Below, piece by piece: positions 8,544 to 16,908 of a stretch of 64,000 nt of DNA. A program made the position numbers and the translations under genes. The notes under the pieces are model-generated. The model did not search any database and was not told the origin of the DNA. It saw nothing but the letters and a program-made list of their open reading frames with translations. Every line of letters begins with the position of its first letter. Position 1 is the stretch's first letter. Origin of the DNA: UMGS2069 sp900557585 (GTDB lineage: Bacteria; Bacillota; Clostridia; Christensenellales; UBA1242); contig CABSCS010000006.1 in the NCBI GenBank assembly GCA_902476355.1, forward strand, positions 1 to 64,000. The letters are read 5' to 3'.

Positions 8544-10116
8544 ATTGTTTGAAATTTCAATAGAAAAAGAGGATGCTTTCGACAAACAAAAGCACCTTTT
8601 TTATGTTTCAAAAAATCTTCAAATCAGCAAAGATAAAATTGTATCGCTCAAAATTTCAAAACGCGCAATTGACGCAAGAAAGAAAAATCACATTGTCTAT
8701 AAATTTAACTTTGATGTTACATTGGAAAATGGTACAAAATTTTCTCCACTTTGCAAAGTTCAAGAAATTGAAGAAACAAAAGAGGAACACGAGAAAATTC
8801 AAAATCCAAAAACCACTGTGGTTGTTGGAAGTGGTCCAAGTGGGCTTTTTTGCGCACTTACCCTTGCAGAGGCTGGCGAAAAAGTTGTTTTGCTTGAACG
8901 TGGAAAAAAGATAGAAGAAAGAGAAAAAGATGTTGAAAATCTTTTGAAAAATGGAGTTTTCAATAAAAACAGCAACATTCAGTTTGGAGAGGGTGGCGCT
9001 GGGACTTTTTCAGACGGAAAACTGAACACAGGAACCAAAAGCAAGCATATTGACACTGTTCTCGAAACCTTTTATTCTTTTGGTGCACCAGAAGAAATTT
9101 TATATGATTCAAAACCACACATTGGAACCGACGAACTGAAAAAGGTGATTGTGAACATAAGAAAACATCTTGAAAATCTTGGCGCAAAAATCTTGTTTGA
9201 AAGCAAGTTCACAAATTTTGAAAAAAACGCAAAAAATATTGTTGTGTTCTTCGAAAATAATGCAAAAGTGCATAAAATAGAGTGTGAAAACCTTGTTTTG
9301 GCTCTTGGATACAGTGCAAGAGAAACCTTTTTAACACTTTATGAAAAGGGTTTAGTGTTCATGCAAAAGCCATTTTCGGTTGGATATCGAATTGAACACA
9401 AACAAAAGGACATCAACAAAGCGCAATATGGCACCCCTAGTGACAAGTTTTTGCCACCAGCCGACTATAAACTTTTTCATCATCTTGAAAATGGCAGAAC
9501 GGTTTACACGTTTTGCATGTGCCCAGGTGGGGTTGTTGTTCCCGCTTTCAGTGACAATGGCGAAATTTGCACAAACGGAATGAGTTATCATTCTCGAAGT
9601 GGCGAAAATGCAAATAGTGCAGTTTTGGTTTCGGTTTCTGAAAAAGACTATGAAAGTTCACATCCACTTGCTGGAATGTTCTTTCAGCAAAAACTTGAAA
9701 AGCAGGCATTTGAAAAGGGACACGGAAAATGTGTTGTTTCAACTTTTGAAAGTTTCAAAAAGCATGAAGCGTGCAAGGTGCTTGGAAAAGTTGTGCCAAC
9801 AATTGGCATAAACGGAAGATTTGGAAACTGCTATGAACTTTTGCCAGCGTTTTTGGCAGATTCGGTGATAAAAGGCATTGAAGAGTTTGGAAAGAAACTT
9901 AAAGGATTTGACAGTGCCGATGCGGTTTTAACAGGAATTGAAACGCGTTCAAGCGCACCATTCATGATAGAAAGAAATGAAAATAAAATGACAAATTTTG
10001 AAAATGTATATGCAATTGGCGAGGGTGCCGGCAGAGCAGGGGGAATTGTTTCTTCGGCGGTTGACGGAATTGTGATTGCAAAAAGCATTATCGAAAAATA
10101 TGGAAAGAAGCAATGA
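8533..10116 (+). CDS. FAD-dependent oxidoreductase (COG2509 type)
   Basis: A 527-residue flavoprotein of the uncharacterised NAD(P)/FAD-dependent dehydrogenase family. An N-terminal ~90-residue ferredoxin-like region precedes the dinucleotide motif GSGPSG (about residues 99-104), followed by VVLLERG, the family block SNIQFGEGGAGTFSDGKLNT, and a C-terminal FAD site (YAIGEGAGRAGGIVSSAVDG). CMCPGG and RSSAPFMIER are also family features. The length is normal. It overlaps the PAP2 gene by 11 nt and the next gene by 4 nt. The reaction is unknown for the family. Confidence 0.85.
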   Translation: MKYRLFEISIEKEDAFDKQKHLFYVSKNLQISKDKIVSLKISKRAIDARKKNHIVYKFNFDVTLENGTKFSPLCKVQEIEETKEEHEKIQNPKTTVVVGSGPSGLFCALTLAEAGEKVVLLERGKKIEEREKDVENLLKNGVFNKNSNIQFGEGGAGTFSDGKLNTGTKSKHIDTVLETFYSFGAPEEILYDSKPHIGTDELKKVIVNIRKHLENLGAKILFESKFTNFEKNAKNIVVFFENNAKVHKIECENLVLALGYSARETFLTLYEKGLVFMQKPFSVGYRIEHKQKDINKAQYGTPSDKFLPPADYKLFHHLENGRTVYTFCMCPGGVVVPAFSDNGEICTNGMSYHSRSGENANSAVLVSVSEKDYESSHPLAGMFFQQKLEKQAFEKGHGKCVVSTFESFKKHEACKVLGKVVPTIGINGRFGNCYELLPAFLADSVIKGIEEFGKKLKGFDSADAVLTGIETRSSAPFMIERNENKMTNFENVYAIGEGAGRAGGIVSSAVDGIVIAKSIIEKYGKKQ

Positions 10117-10676
10117 GAATTTTAAAAATCACAAATGGGCCACTCAGTCAAAATTGCTATTTGCTTGAAAAAGACGGTAAGGCAATTGTAATTGACCCAG
10201 GAATCAGAACTGAAAAAATTATTGAAACAATCAAAAAAGAAAATGTAAAGCCCGAGTTTGTTCTTTTGACTCATGGGCATTTTGACCACATCTATTCTGC
10301 AAAAGCGTTGCAGGACATGGGCGCAAAGGTTTATATAAGCGAGATAGACGCTCCTAAACTTTTGTCATCTGAACTGAACATGGGTTTTATTTGCGGGTTC
10401 AACAGCGTTCCAGAATGTTTGCCAAACGGCTTTTTGAAACCTGGAAAAATGAAGTTTTTAGACGAAGAGTTTGAAATTGTTTTAACCCCTGGTCACACTT
10501 CTGGAAGCGTTTGTATTTTCCATGACAATGTTGTTTTCACTGGTGACACCTATTTTTCAGAGGGTGTATATGGCAGAACTGACCTTCTTGATGGAGATAA
10601 GGAAGCAGAGGACAAAAGCATTGAAAAGTTGTTGCCACTTTTAAAAGGCAAAAAAGTTTTGGCGGGGCATGAATAA
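10113..10676 (+). CDS. MBL-fold metallo-hydrolase, glyoxalase II-like
   Basis: A 187-residue metallo-beta-lactamase-fold hydrolase. The metal-binding motif THGHFDH (residues 53-59), GHTSGS, the bridging Asp in FTGDTYF and a terminal AGHE supply the binuclear-metal ligands. The short YcbL/GloB-like form lacks the glutathione-binding C-terminal domain of classical glyoxalase II, so the substrate is open: probably a thioester or similar ester. The start overlaps the oxidoreductase stop (ATGA), and its own stop overlaps the next start (TAATG). Confidence 0.85.
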   Translation: MRILKITNGPLSQNCYLLEKDGKAIVIDPGIRTEKIIETIKKENVKPEFVLLTHGHFDHIYSAKALQDMGAKVYISEIDAPKLLSSELNMGFICGFNSVPECLPNGFLKPGKMKFLDEEFEIVLTPGHTSGSVCIFHDNVVFTGDTYFSEGVYGRTDLLDGDKEAEDKSIEKLLPLLKGKKVLAGHE

Positions 10677-11461
10677 TGGAAAAATTTCTTGGATTTACTT
10701 TTATGAATTGGCTGATTGAAACGGGCGACCTTGGAACAGGAAAAGGTCTTTGGTGTCCGCTTCATATTTGCCTTATTGTTGCGCTTGCGGTTTGGATTGC
10801 ACTTTGCTTTATTGTGTTTTCACGCCACAAACAATTTGCGCTTAAAGTGACAAAAGTTGTTTGCATTTTAATGGTGGTTTTCCGTCTTGGAAGAATGGCA
10901 CTTTTGATAATTTCGGGCAAAGAAAGTTTTGTTCAAGCAATGCCTTGGCACTTGTGCCACATCATGGCGCTTGTGTTCCCGCTTTATTTCTTGACAGGCA
11001 CAAAGAAAGGCTTTTTGCCAATTGTGTGCGTTACACTTTTTGGCGGAATCTTGACATTTTTGTTTGGTGACTATTACAAATATAGTGTGCTATCATTTTT
11101 GCAACTTGAAAGTTTGTTTTTGCACTTCTGCATGCCAACTGTTGTTGCGGGAGTGCTTGCTTCGGGCTGGTTTAAAATTGACACAAGAGATGTTTGGCAA
11201 ATTCCAATTTTGCTTATAATGCTTCTTTGCTGGGCAGAACTTGGAAACACTTTGGTTCCGGGTTCAAACTATTTATATTTGCGTTCAAACGGACTTCCTT
11301 TCAACTTGTTTGGAAACGCGCACTTCTATTTCACATATTTGGTTTTGGTGCTTATTATGACAGTTGTGTTCTTTGCACCAATGGTGATTTCTAAAATCGT
11401 GAAAAGAGAAAAAAATAAACATTTTCGAAATTTGGTTAAGCAAAAACTTGTAAAAGAGTGA
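10676..11461 (+). CDS. Multi-pass membrane protein, YwaF/TMEM164-like
   Basis: A 261-residue integral membrane protein with about seven hydrophobic helices. The His-containing segments (CPLHICL, PWHLCHIMA, LFLHFCMP), the polar NTLVPGSNYLYLRSNG block and the spacing resemble the YwaF/TIGR02206 family (related to eukaryotic TMEM164). The match is moderate and no function is established in bacteria. Last gene of the run starting at 6942; its start overlaps the preceding stop by 1 nt. Confidence 0.55.
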   Translation: MEKFLGFTFMNWLIETGDLGTGKGLWCPLHICLIVALAVWIALCFIVFSRHKQFALKVTKVVCILMVVFRLGRMALLIISGKESFVQAMPWHLCHIMALVFPLYFLTGTKKGFLPIVCVTLFGGILTFLFGDYYKYSVLSFLQLESLFLHFCMPTVVAGVLASGWFKIDTRDVWQIPILLIMLLCWAELGNTLVPGSNYLYLRSNGLPFNLFGNAHFYFTYLVLVLIMTVVFFAPMVISKIVKREKNKHFRNLVKQKLVKE

Positions 11462-11476
11462 AAAACATGATAAACT
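11448..11476 (+). promoter_or_regulatory. Extended -10 promoter upstream of small membrane protein gene
   Basis: TTGTAA (11448-11453), a 17-nt spacer, then TGATAAACT, an extended -10 whose hexamer is 11471-11476. It partly overlaps the 3' end of the previous gene. Confidence 0.5.
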
Positions 11477-11499
11477 ATATGAAACGGGAGAAAATCTAA

Positions 11500-11931
11500 A
11501 TGGAATGGATAACCTATATTTTATATGGAATTTTGGCGTTCATTGTAATTTTGACTGCTTCGCTCACAATCAAAAAAATGGTTTTGAAAAAGAGAGAAAA
11601 GGCAGACAGCAAGTCACGCGAGGTTGAAGATGTTGTCGTAAAAAACAACACAAGATACACCCCAGATGCCGAAATTGTTGATAAAGACGGAAACATGAAT
11701 CTTTCATATGTGAAAAATGACATTGTGCTTCAACCACGAAAGGTTGTTGTTGTGGATAAAAAAGGTCAAATTAAACCAGGAAAATACACCGTTCTTTCAG
11801 CCTATGAAAATGAAGAAACTTTCAACATTCGCATTGGTCTTTATGTGAAAGAATATAAACATGGTCAAGAAATTGTGCTTGTTCAAGGTGACGAAATTTG
11901 TCCAACAAGTTCAGCAATCATTTTGAGATAA
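11500..11931 (+). CDS. Small membrane-anchored hypothetical protein
   Basis: This 143-residue protein was not recognised. One N-terminal transmembrane helix (about residues 5-25) is followed by a basic stretch (KKMVLKKREK) and a ~90-residue beta-rich domain (YTPDAEIVDKDGNMNL, IVLQPRKVVVVDKKGQIKPGKYTVLSA). The basic residues after the helix suggest an N-out/C-in topology with a cytoplasmic domain. The ribosome site GGGAG precedes the ATG. Own promoter and terminator. Confidence 0.7.
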   Translation: MEWITYILYGILAFIVILTASLTIKKMVLKKREKADSKSREVEDVVVKNNTRYTPDAEIVDKDGNMNLSYVKNDIVLQPRKVVVVDKKGQIKPGKYTVLSAYENEETFNIRIGLYVKEYKHGQEIVLVQGDEICPTSSAIILR

Positions 11932-11936
11932 GATAA

Positions 11937-11966
11937 AAAAACACCATAAACTGGTGTTTTTATTTT
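11937..11966 (+). terminator. Rho-independent terminator
   Basis: Stem AAAACACCA / TGGTGTTTT (11938-11946, 11952-11960), loop TAAAC, then a T-rich tail that merges with the next promoter. Confidence 0.85.
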
Positions 11967-11992
11967 ACTTATTTTGCGGGAAAGAATATAAT
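11964..11992 (+). promoter_or_regulatory. Promoter for nucleotidyltransferase gene
   Basis: TTTACT (11964-11969), a 17-nt spacer, TATAAT (11987-11992). Confidence 0.6.
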
Positions 11993-12026
11993 AGAAATGT
12001 AAAAAAAACTTGGAAAGGAGAAAAAT

Positions 12027-12914
12027 ATGGATCTTGTTGTTCTTGCTGCTGGAATGGGAAGCAGATTTGGTGGAAACAAACAAACTGAAGGTATTGATGA
12101 TGCGGGAGATTTTATCATTGACTATTCAATTTTTGACGCTTTGAAAGTTGGCTTTGACCGCATTGTTCTTGTGATAAAGAAAGAGCATTTGGAACTTTTT
12201 CAAAACACTCTTGAAAAGCGTGTTCCAAAGGGAAAAATTTTCTATGCATTTCAATCAAACGACATTTTAAAAGAAAAGGGAATAGCGCGCGTGAAACCGC
12301 TTGGAACTGGCCAAGCAGTTCTTTGCACAAAAGATATTGTGAAAGATAACAATTTTTGCATGATAAATGCAGACGACTTCTATGGCAGAAATTCGTTTAA
12401 AATTGCACACGACTTTCTTGCAAAAGCAGACAAAAAGTCTTTTGACTATGGTTTGGTTGGCTATGTTCTTCGAAACACTTTGAGCGACAATGGCTCGGTA
12501 AAGCGTGGCGTGTGCGAGGTTGAAAATGGCTTTGTAACAAACATTACAGAATGCAAAATAAGCGAAAATAAAGAGCCTATAACCATTCGAACACTTTCGG
12601 GTGATAAAGAAATCGAATATAAAAAAGACATGTTCACAAACATGAATATGTTCTGTCTCACCCCAACGATATTCCCAGTTCTTGAAAAGGAATTCAAAGA
12701 GTTTTGTGAAAGCAAAGAAAATCTTGAAAAAGAAGAATATTTGTTCCCAGAGGTTCTTGGAAATCTTACGAAACAAAAGAAAGCAACTTTGAAACTTTTG
12801 AAAACCAATGAAAAGTGGATTGGAATGACCTATCGTGACGACCTTCCAGCTGTTAAAGGGTCTATCAAAGAATTGCAAAACAAAAAAGTTTATCCAGTTC
12901 CACTTTGGAAATAG
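12027..12914 (+). CDS. Sugar-phosphate nucleotidyltransferase-like protein
   Basis: A 295-residue nucleotidyltransferase of the GT-A (NTP_transferase) fold. The N-terminal signature LAAGMGSRFGGNKQ binds the nucleoside triphosphate, and INADDFYG supplies the metal-binding Asp. The core is followed by a ~90-residue C-terminal region (EVLGNLTKQKKATLKLL...WIGMTYRDDL). Such proteins activate sugar phosphates or choline-like alcohols for cell-surface polymers; the substrate is not evident. A strong AAAGGAG ribosome site precedes the ATG. Monocistronic between two terminators. Confidence 0.8.
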   Translation: MDLVVLAAGMGSRFGGNKQTEGIDDAGDFIIDYSIFDALKVGFDRIVLVIKKEHLELFQNTLEKRVPKGKIFYAFQSNDILKEKGIARVKPLGTGQAVLCTKDIVKDNNFCMINADDFYGRNSFKIAHDFLAKADKKSFDYGLVGYVLRNTLSDNGSVKRGVCEVENGFVTNITECKISENKEPITIRTLSGDKEIEYKKDMFTNMNMFCLTPTIFPVLEKEFKEFCESKENLEKEEYLFPEVLGNLTKQKKATLKLLKTNEKWIGMTYRDDLPAVKGSIKELQNKKVYPVPLWK

Positions 12915-12940
12915 GAAATAATAAAACAAAAAAACATAAG

Positions 12941-12972
12941 AAAAACACTGCAAAATTTGCAGTGTTTTTTTC
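12941..12972. terminator. Bidirectional terminator between nucleotidyltransferase and ABC exporter
   Basis: Stem AAAAACACTGC / GCAGTGTTTTT (12941-12951, 12959-12969) with an AAAATTT loop and A/T runs on both sides. Confidence 0.85.
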
Positions 12973-13012
12973 ATTTTCAATTTTAATTTCTAATTATTAA
13001 ATTTATAATTTA

Positions 13013-14833
13013 TTATATGTTTTCTGCAAGGAACATTGTTTTGAAAGTATCGTTGCGGGAATACAATTCGTCGAAAGTTCCTTTGTCAACAATTTCTCCA
13101 TGGTCAAGGAAGAAAATTGTGTCAGCATCTTTAATTGTTGAAAGGCGGTGGGCAACAATGATAATTGTGCTTGTTCCTTTAAGGGAGTCGATGCTCTTTT
13201 TAACTTCGTTCTGTGCAAAATTGTCAAGTGAAGAAGTAGATTCGTCAAAAATGATAATTGGTGATTTTCTTAAAAGTGCTCTTGCAATTGCAAGACGTTG
13301 CTTTTGTCCACCAGAAAGTTTTATTCCGCTTTCTCCAACCTTTGTTTCAATTCCTTTTGGAAGAGCGGCAATGAACTCGTCAAGTGATGCCATTTTAATT
13401 GCTCTTTCAATTTCTTCATCAGTTGCATCTTGTTTCGCAAGAAGCAAATTGTTTTTGATAGTCATGTCAAAAATATAAGGAAATTGGTTTACAAGTGAAA
13501 TTGTGCTTCTGAGTGATTCTTTATCAAGGTCATTAATGTTCACGCCGTCAATCAAAACTTCACCACTATCAACGGTGTACATTTTAGAAGCAAGATTCAA
13601 AATTGTGCTTTTTCCGCTTCCGGATTTTCCAACAAATGCAACAGTGCGATTTGGTTCAACTTTAAAATTAAGGTTGTCGAAAACTTTGCTTTCAGATGCA
13701 AGAGTTCTTTTAACCTTTGTTCTTTCTTCTTTTGAGAGTTTTTTCCATGCTTCTTTTCCAAGTTTTTTCTTGGTTGGATATTCATATTCATAGTCACGGA
13801 ATGTGAAGCAAACATTTTTAAATTCAATTTCACCTTTAACATTTTCAAGGTGGGTTGTTCCGAATTTTTCGGTTTGAAATTCAAATTCGTCAAAAAGTGA
13901 AAACATTCTTGCGCTGTACACTTTAATGTCGATAATGTTTGTGATAATGTGTCCAAGCGACCAAGTAAGGCCACGAATACTGTCTCGGTTAGAGTAAATA
14001 ATCATATAAGTTGCAAGGGTGATTGCTCCAATATCCATCAAGTGAATTCCAAGGAACAACAATCCAACTCCGCCAGCAGAAGCAATCACGGTTCGAAGAG
14101 TGTGAAGCCAACCATCGGCAAGTCCAAGTTTTGTCCATGATGAGCCATAGTCTTCATAGCAGGCTTTAACTTCTTTGCGAAGTTCTGGTTCGAGTCCAAG
14201 TGACTTAACGTCTTTCTCGCTTCGTATGATTTCGGTTGTAATGCTGTTAATTTTGTCACCTTTTTGAGAAACCTCTCGTCTATATTTTCTTCTTGAAACA
14301 ACTCTGATTGCTTCAACAAGAAGTGAAAGAATTAAAATTCCAATGCATGCAAGTGCAACATAAATGTTTAAAACGGCAATATAAACGATAAGGGTGAAAG
14401 ACGAGACGCTGTCAATAATAAGGCTTGTCAAATCTGAAAGGCTGTCAACAACACGGTCTGGATCGCTAACAATTCTTTGAACGAAAGCTCCGGTTCCGTG
14501 TGCTGAATAGGTTGCAGAGTTAAGTTTGAAAGCTTGTCCTGAAAGGTCAGCATTCATGTCTGCAATGATTTTGATGCTATATTTTGTATATATTGTGTTC
14601 GCTAATTGATAAGATATAATTTGTGTAACGCCAAGGGCAAGAGCAATTGCGAGATATTTGATTGCTTCGATATATTCTCCTGCGGTTACAGAAACTATTG
14701 ATTGTGCAGCAACGATTGTGTTAAAAATTGAAATGAAAGATGCGACAACATTTAACAAAATGTAAAGAAAAATTATCCCAGTATATTTTTTGAAATAGAT
14801 ACTAAGTGATTTCTTTTGTGTTTTTTTGTTCAT
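13013..14833 (-). CDS. ABC exporter, fused membrane and ATPase domains
   Basis: A 606-residue type IV (ABCB-like) half-transporter, presumably a homodimeric exporter. The membrane domain (residues ~1-320) has about six helices. The ATPase domain contains Walker A GKSGSGKST, the signature KLSGGQKQRLAIARALL, Walker B IIIFDEST, D-loop SSLD and the H-loop His in VAHRLST. An unusual charged insertion of about 37 residues sits between the A-loop strand (VCFTFRDYEYEYP) and the strand VFDNLNFKV. The start at 14833 has a strong AAGGAAGGTGAT ribosome site; an in-frame ATG 60 nt upstream lies in the leader and lacks one. The substrate is unknown. Confidence 0.9.
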   Translation of the reverse strand: MNKKTQKKSLSIYFKKYTGIIFLYILLNVVASFISIFNTIVAAQSIVSVTAGEYIEAIKYLAIALALGVTQIISYQLANTIYTKYSIKIIADMNADLSGQAFKLNSATYSAHGTGAFVQRIVSDPDRVVDSLSDLTSLIIDSVSSFTLIVYIAVLNIYVALACIGILILSLLVEAIRVVSRRKYRREVSQKGDKINSITTEIIRSEKDVKSLGLEPELRKEVKACYEDYGSSWTKLGLADGWLHTLRTVIASAGGVGLLFLGIHLMDIGAITLATYMIIYSNRDSIRGLTWSLGHIITNIIDIKVYSARMFSLFDEFEFQTEKFGTTHLENVKGEIEFKNVCFTFRDYEYEYPTKKKLGKEAWKKLSKEERTKVKRTLASESKVFDNLNFKVEPNRTVAFVGKSGSGKSTILNLASKMYTVDSGEVLIDGVNINDLDKESLRSTISLVNQFPYIFDMTIKNNLLLAKQDATDEEIERAIKMASLDEFIAALPKGIETKVGESGIKLSGGQKQRLAIARALLRKSPIIIFDESTSSLDNFAQNEVKKSIDSLKGTSTIIIVAHRLSTIKDADTIFFLDHGEIVDKGTFDELYSRNDTFKTMFLAENI

Positions 14834-14968
14834 ATATATCACCTTCCTTTGTATAGATTTGCTCACCTTGCATTTGACGAAATAGCAGAACATGGTGCAA
14901 AAAAATGCAGTGAACTTTTATCTTGCAAAGCAATCCGCAACGCTTAAAATGCAAGACAAACTGAACAT

Positions 14969-14997
14969 ATTATATATTCACACGGCCCCGTTGTCAA
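14969..14997 (-). promoter_or_regulatory. Consensus promoter of the ABC exporter
   Basis: On the minus strand, TTGACA (14997-14992), a 17-nt spacer and TATAAT (14974-14969) are a perfect sigma-A match. It predicts a ~130-nt leader before the start at 14833. Confidence 0.8.
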
Positions 14998-15160
14998 TAT
15001 ATATCTTACTTAAATATGTATAAAACATATAAATAAATCATGTTTCTATACAAAAAAATAGCATGCATACGGCATATTTATTCGGTTTATCAAAATTTTT
15101 GGTTTATCGGTTTTTGTTTGTACGGGATTTTGCAATGTTGAGTTTTGTAAAATTTGAGGG

Positions 15161-15189
15161 TTGACAAAATGTGAAAGTTTTAGTAGAAT
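15161..15189 (+). promoter_or_regulatory. Promoter of the Nudix hydrolase gene
   Basis: TTGACA (15161-15166), a 17-nt spacer, TAGAAT (15184-15189). Confidence 0.7.
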
Positions 15190-15372
15190 AATAGTATCAT
15201 TATATTCGTCCATTCCGTAATGCATTTTTGTGAGATGGTTCTTTTGAAACTTTCTAAGAATGGCAAAAATACTAACAATTGTAAATCTGGCTGTTGTTAT
15301 TATTGTTTGTCATCATAGGAGGTTTTTTATTTTTTACAGCCAAAATCAAAAGAAAACAGGAGAAAAAATATT

Positions 15373-15909
15373 ATGAAAAGAACTATAAACACAACATTGG
15401 TTTTGATTTTTCAAAACAACAAAGTGCTTTTGGCACAAAAGAAACGCGGATTTGCCCAAGGAACTATCAACGGCATTGGTGGAAAGCAAGACCCGGGCGA
15501 AACAATAGAGCAGGCAATGGTTCGCGAAACACAAGAAGAAATTGGCGTAACTCCAACAAAATATAGCCAAGTTGGGCTCATTCGTTTTGACACTTGGTAT
15601 AAAGGTGAAAGGGTAGACTTGAATCTTAACATTTTTACATGTTCAGATTTTGTGGGTGAAATCGAAGAAACCGAGGAAATGATTCCTGAATGGTTTGAAA
15701 TTGAAAATGTGCCATTTGACAAAATGCTTCCAGACGACAAAGAGTGGTTCCCAATTGTTGTTGCGGGAGGAAATGTCTATGGAACGGTTTTCCTTGAAGA
15801 AGATTTGAAACATTCAATAAACAACTTTAAAGTGGTTTCAAAAGATGAACTTGAAAGCCAAATTCAAAATCTTTATGGTTCAAGCGAATCAAGTGAAATT
15901 GCAAAATAG
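15373..15909 (+). CDS. MutT/MTH1-like Nudix hydrolase (8-oxo-dGTPase type)
   Basis: A 178-residue Nudix enzyme expected to hydrolyse oxidised purine nucleoside triphosphates (8-oxo-dGTP) to the monophosphate, sanitising the nucleotide pool. The Nudix box GX5EX7REUXEEXGU is complete, from GKQDPGE through RETQEEIGV. The preceding KKRGFAQGTINGIGGK and following VGLIRFD match the MTH1/MutT group rather than ADP-ribose pyrophosphatases. The C-terminal ~35 residues are a variable tail. The ribosome site ACAGGAG lies before the ATG. Preceded by an unusually long leader, followed by a terminator. Confidence 0.85.
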   Translation: MKRTINTTLVLIFQNNKVLLAQKKRGFAQGTINGIGGKQDPGETIEQAMVRETQEEIGVTPTKYSQVGLIRFDTWYKGERVDLNLNIFTCSDFVGEIEETEEMIPEWFEIENVPFDKMLPDDKEWFPIVVAGGNVYGTVFLEEDLKHSINNFKVVSKDELESQIQNLYGSSESSEIAK

Positions 15910-15980
15910 TTGCATAACATAATGAGTGCGATATTTGAATCGTGAAATAATAAAACAAAATATGCGTTAATAATCAAAAT

Positions 15981-16012
15981 AAAAGAACTCACAATATGGG
16001 TTCTTTTTTTGT
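15981..16012 (+). terminator. Rho-independent terminator after Nudix gene
   Basis: Stem AAAAGAACTC / GGGTTCTTTT (15981-15990, 15998-16007), one wobble pair, then a T run. Confidence 0.8.
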
Positions 16013-16350
16013 TTGGTTTTAGGAATATGGGAAAAAGTTTGGAAAGGTCGAATCAAAATTTCTATTGCAATGTGAAAAGTGTTTGATAGACATTTCAAAA
16101 ACTGTTAGATAAAAAGCATATATTTGTTGCTTGTTGGTTGAATGAGTGTTAAATATTATTGCTTGCAAAGATGAATGTGATATGCGAATGTCAATTTTTG
16201 CGCTTTGTTTTATTTTACAGAAAATTGTAAGATAATTGTTTTTGTTTCTCACACATGCGTGTGGTGTTGCACAATTGTTTTGCAAACTCTTGAAAATAAA
16301 GAGTGATTTATAGGTTTTTTAAAGAAATTAAAATTTTTTCAAAAAAATAC

Positions 16351-16379
16351 TTGCAAAAGTGAAAGTTTCATTATATAAT
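16351..16379 (+). promoter_or_regulatory. tRNA-Asn promoter
   Basis: TTGCAA (16351-16356), a 17-nt spacer, TATAAT (16374-16379), about 40 nt before the tRNA. Confidence 0.7.
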
Positions 16380-16418
16380 AAGTTCACTTGTGTGAGAAAT
16401 CACACAGTTTATATATAT

Positions 16419-16493
16419 TCCCCGATAGCTCAGCGGTGGAGCAGGTGACTGTTAATCACAAGGTCGTAGGTTCAAATCCTACTCGGGGAGCCA
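16419..16493 (+). tRNA. tRNA-Asn (anticodon GTT)
   Basis: The 75-nt cloverleaf has acceptor TCCCCGA / TCGGGGA, D stem GCTC/GAGC, anticodon loop CTGTTAA (GTT reads Asn codons), T stem GTAGG/CCTAC with TTCAAAT loop, discriminator G, and encoded CCA (16491-16493). The outermost anticodon-stem pair is a mismatch. A terminator starts 6 nt after the CCA, so it is a single-gene transcript. Confidence 0.95.
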
Positions 16494-16711
16494 AAAATGC
16501 CAGTTCAAACGAACTGGCGTTTTTTTTGTCTATATGAGTAGGATTTGTTTATGTCAGGGTTCCCTCAAAATGTCAAAAAGATTTTGTGGGGAAAAAAGAA
16601 AGTTGGTTTAAAGTCAATGTTTTTTGTGATTTTCACAAAAACATGCAAGGTGCCAAGTTTTGGCGCACTTGTGGAGCCCCAAAATGCCAGTTTAAACGAA
16701 CTGGCGTTTTT
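16488..16711 (+). repeat. Duplicated tRNA tail and terminator
   Basis: The segment from the tRNA 3' end through the terminator (about 16488-16525) recurs at about 16673-16711, as GGAGCC, a short A/C stretch, then TGCCAGTTTAAAC and GAACTGGCGTTTTTT. The second copy is also a valid terminator (16686-16712). About 150 nt of unrelated sequence separates them. Confidence 0.7.
16499..16528 (+). terminator. tRNA-Asn terminator
   Basis: Stem GCCAGTTC / GAACTGGC with an AAAC loop (16499-16518) and a run of T. Confidence 0.9.
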
Positions 16712-16879
16712 TGCTCCTTGTTGGATTTGAAGTGAAGACTCGTTTATGTGGGTTTAAAAAGGTTTGTTTTATATGTTGGTTTTTTTGTGTGAGTTTAATT
16801 TCAGGTGTTAAAGTGGAATAAAACTTAACGGACTTTTCAAATTTAGTCATTTTTTTTCAAAATTTGTCAAAATTGGGTC

Positions 16880-16908
16880 TTGATTTTCAGTTGAAATGGT
16901 GATATCAT
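16880..16908 (+). promoter_or_regulatory. Extended -10 promoter
   Basis: TTGATT (16880-16885), a 17-nt spacer ending in TGA, then TATCAT (16903-16908). Confidence 0.6.

Larger units (their letters stand above)
14834..15372. other. 539-nt intergenic region with two divergent promoters and long leaders
   Basis: Holds the leader and consensus promoter of the ABC exporter (minus) and the promoter plus ~180-nt leader of the Nudix gene (plus). The minus leader has complementary CTTGC...GCAAG segments. The plus leader has GGCTGT (15289) / ACAGCC (15336) enclosing an AGGAGG with no start codon at normal distance. An unlikely 38-codon frame (ATG 15260 to TGA 15376) overlaps the Nudix start. About 15000-15160 is AT-rich with nothing recognisable. 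Confidence 0.5.
15910..16418. other. 509-nt gene-free stretch before tRNA-Asn
   Basis: Contains the Nudix terminator (15981-16012) and the tRNA promoter (16351-16379). A small hairpin (GTGTG...CACAC, about 16390-16405) lies in the tRNA 5' leader. I see nothing convincing from 16013 to 16350; an 88-codon minus-strand frame there has no ribosome site and unlikely composition. Confidence 0.5.

Noticed and set aside
12267..12980. Minus-strand frame of 237 codons opposite the nucleotidyltransferase
   Set aside because: Covers a clear enzyme gene on the plus strand, extends through the terminator and has Phe/Cys-rich shadow composition.
15294..15566. Possible small membrane protein starting TTG at 15294
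   Set aside because: It starts with a hydrophobic run but lacks a ribosome site and continues through the Nudix gene in the wrong frame.
16019..16285. Minus-strand 88-codon frame in the tRNA upstream region
   Set aside because: No ribosome site, unusual composition (many Asn, Cys, His), overlaps the sequence just after the Nudix terminator; most likely chance.
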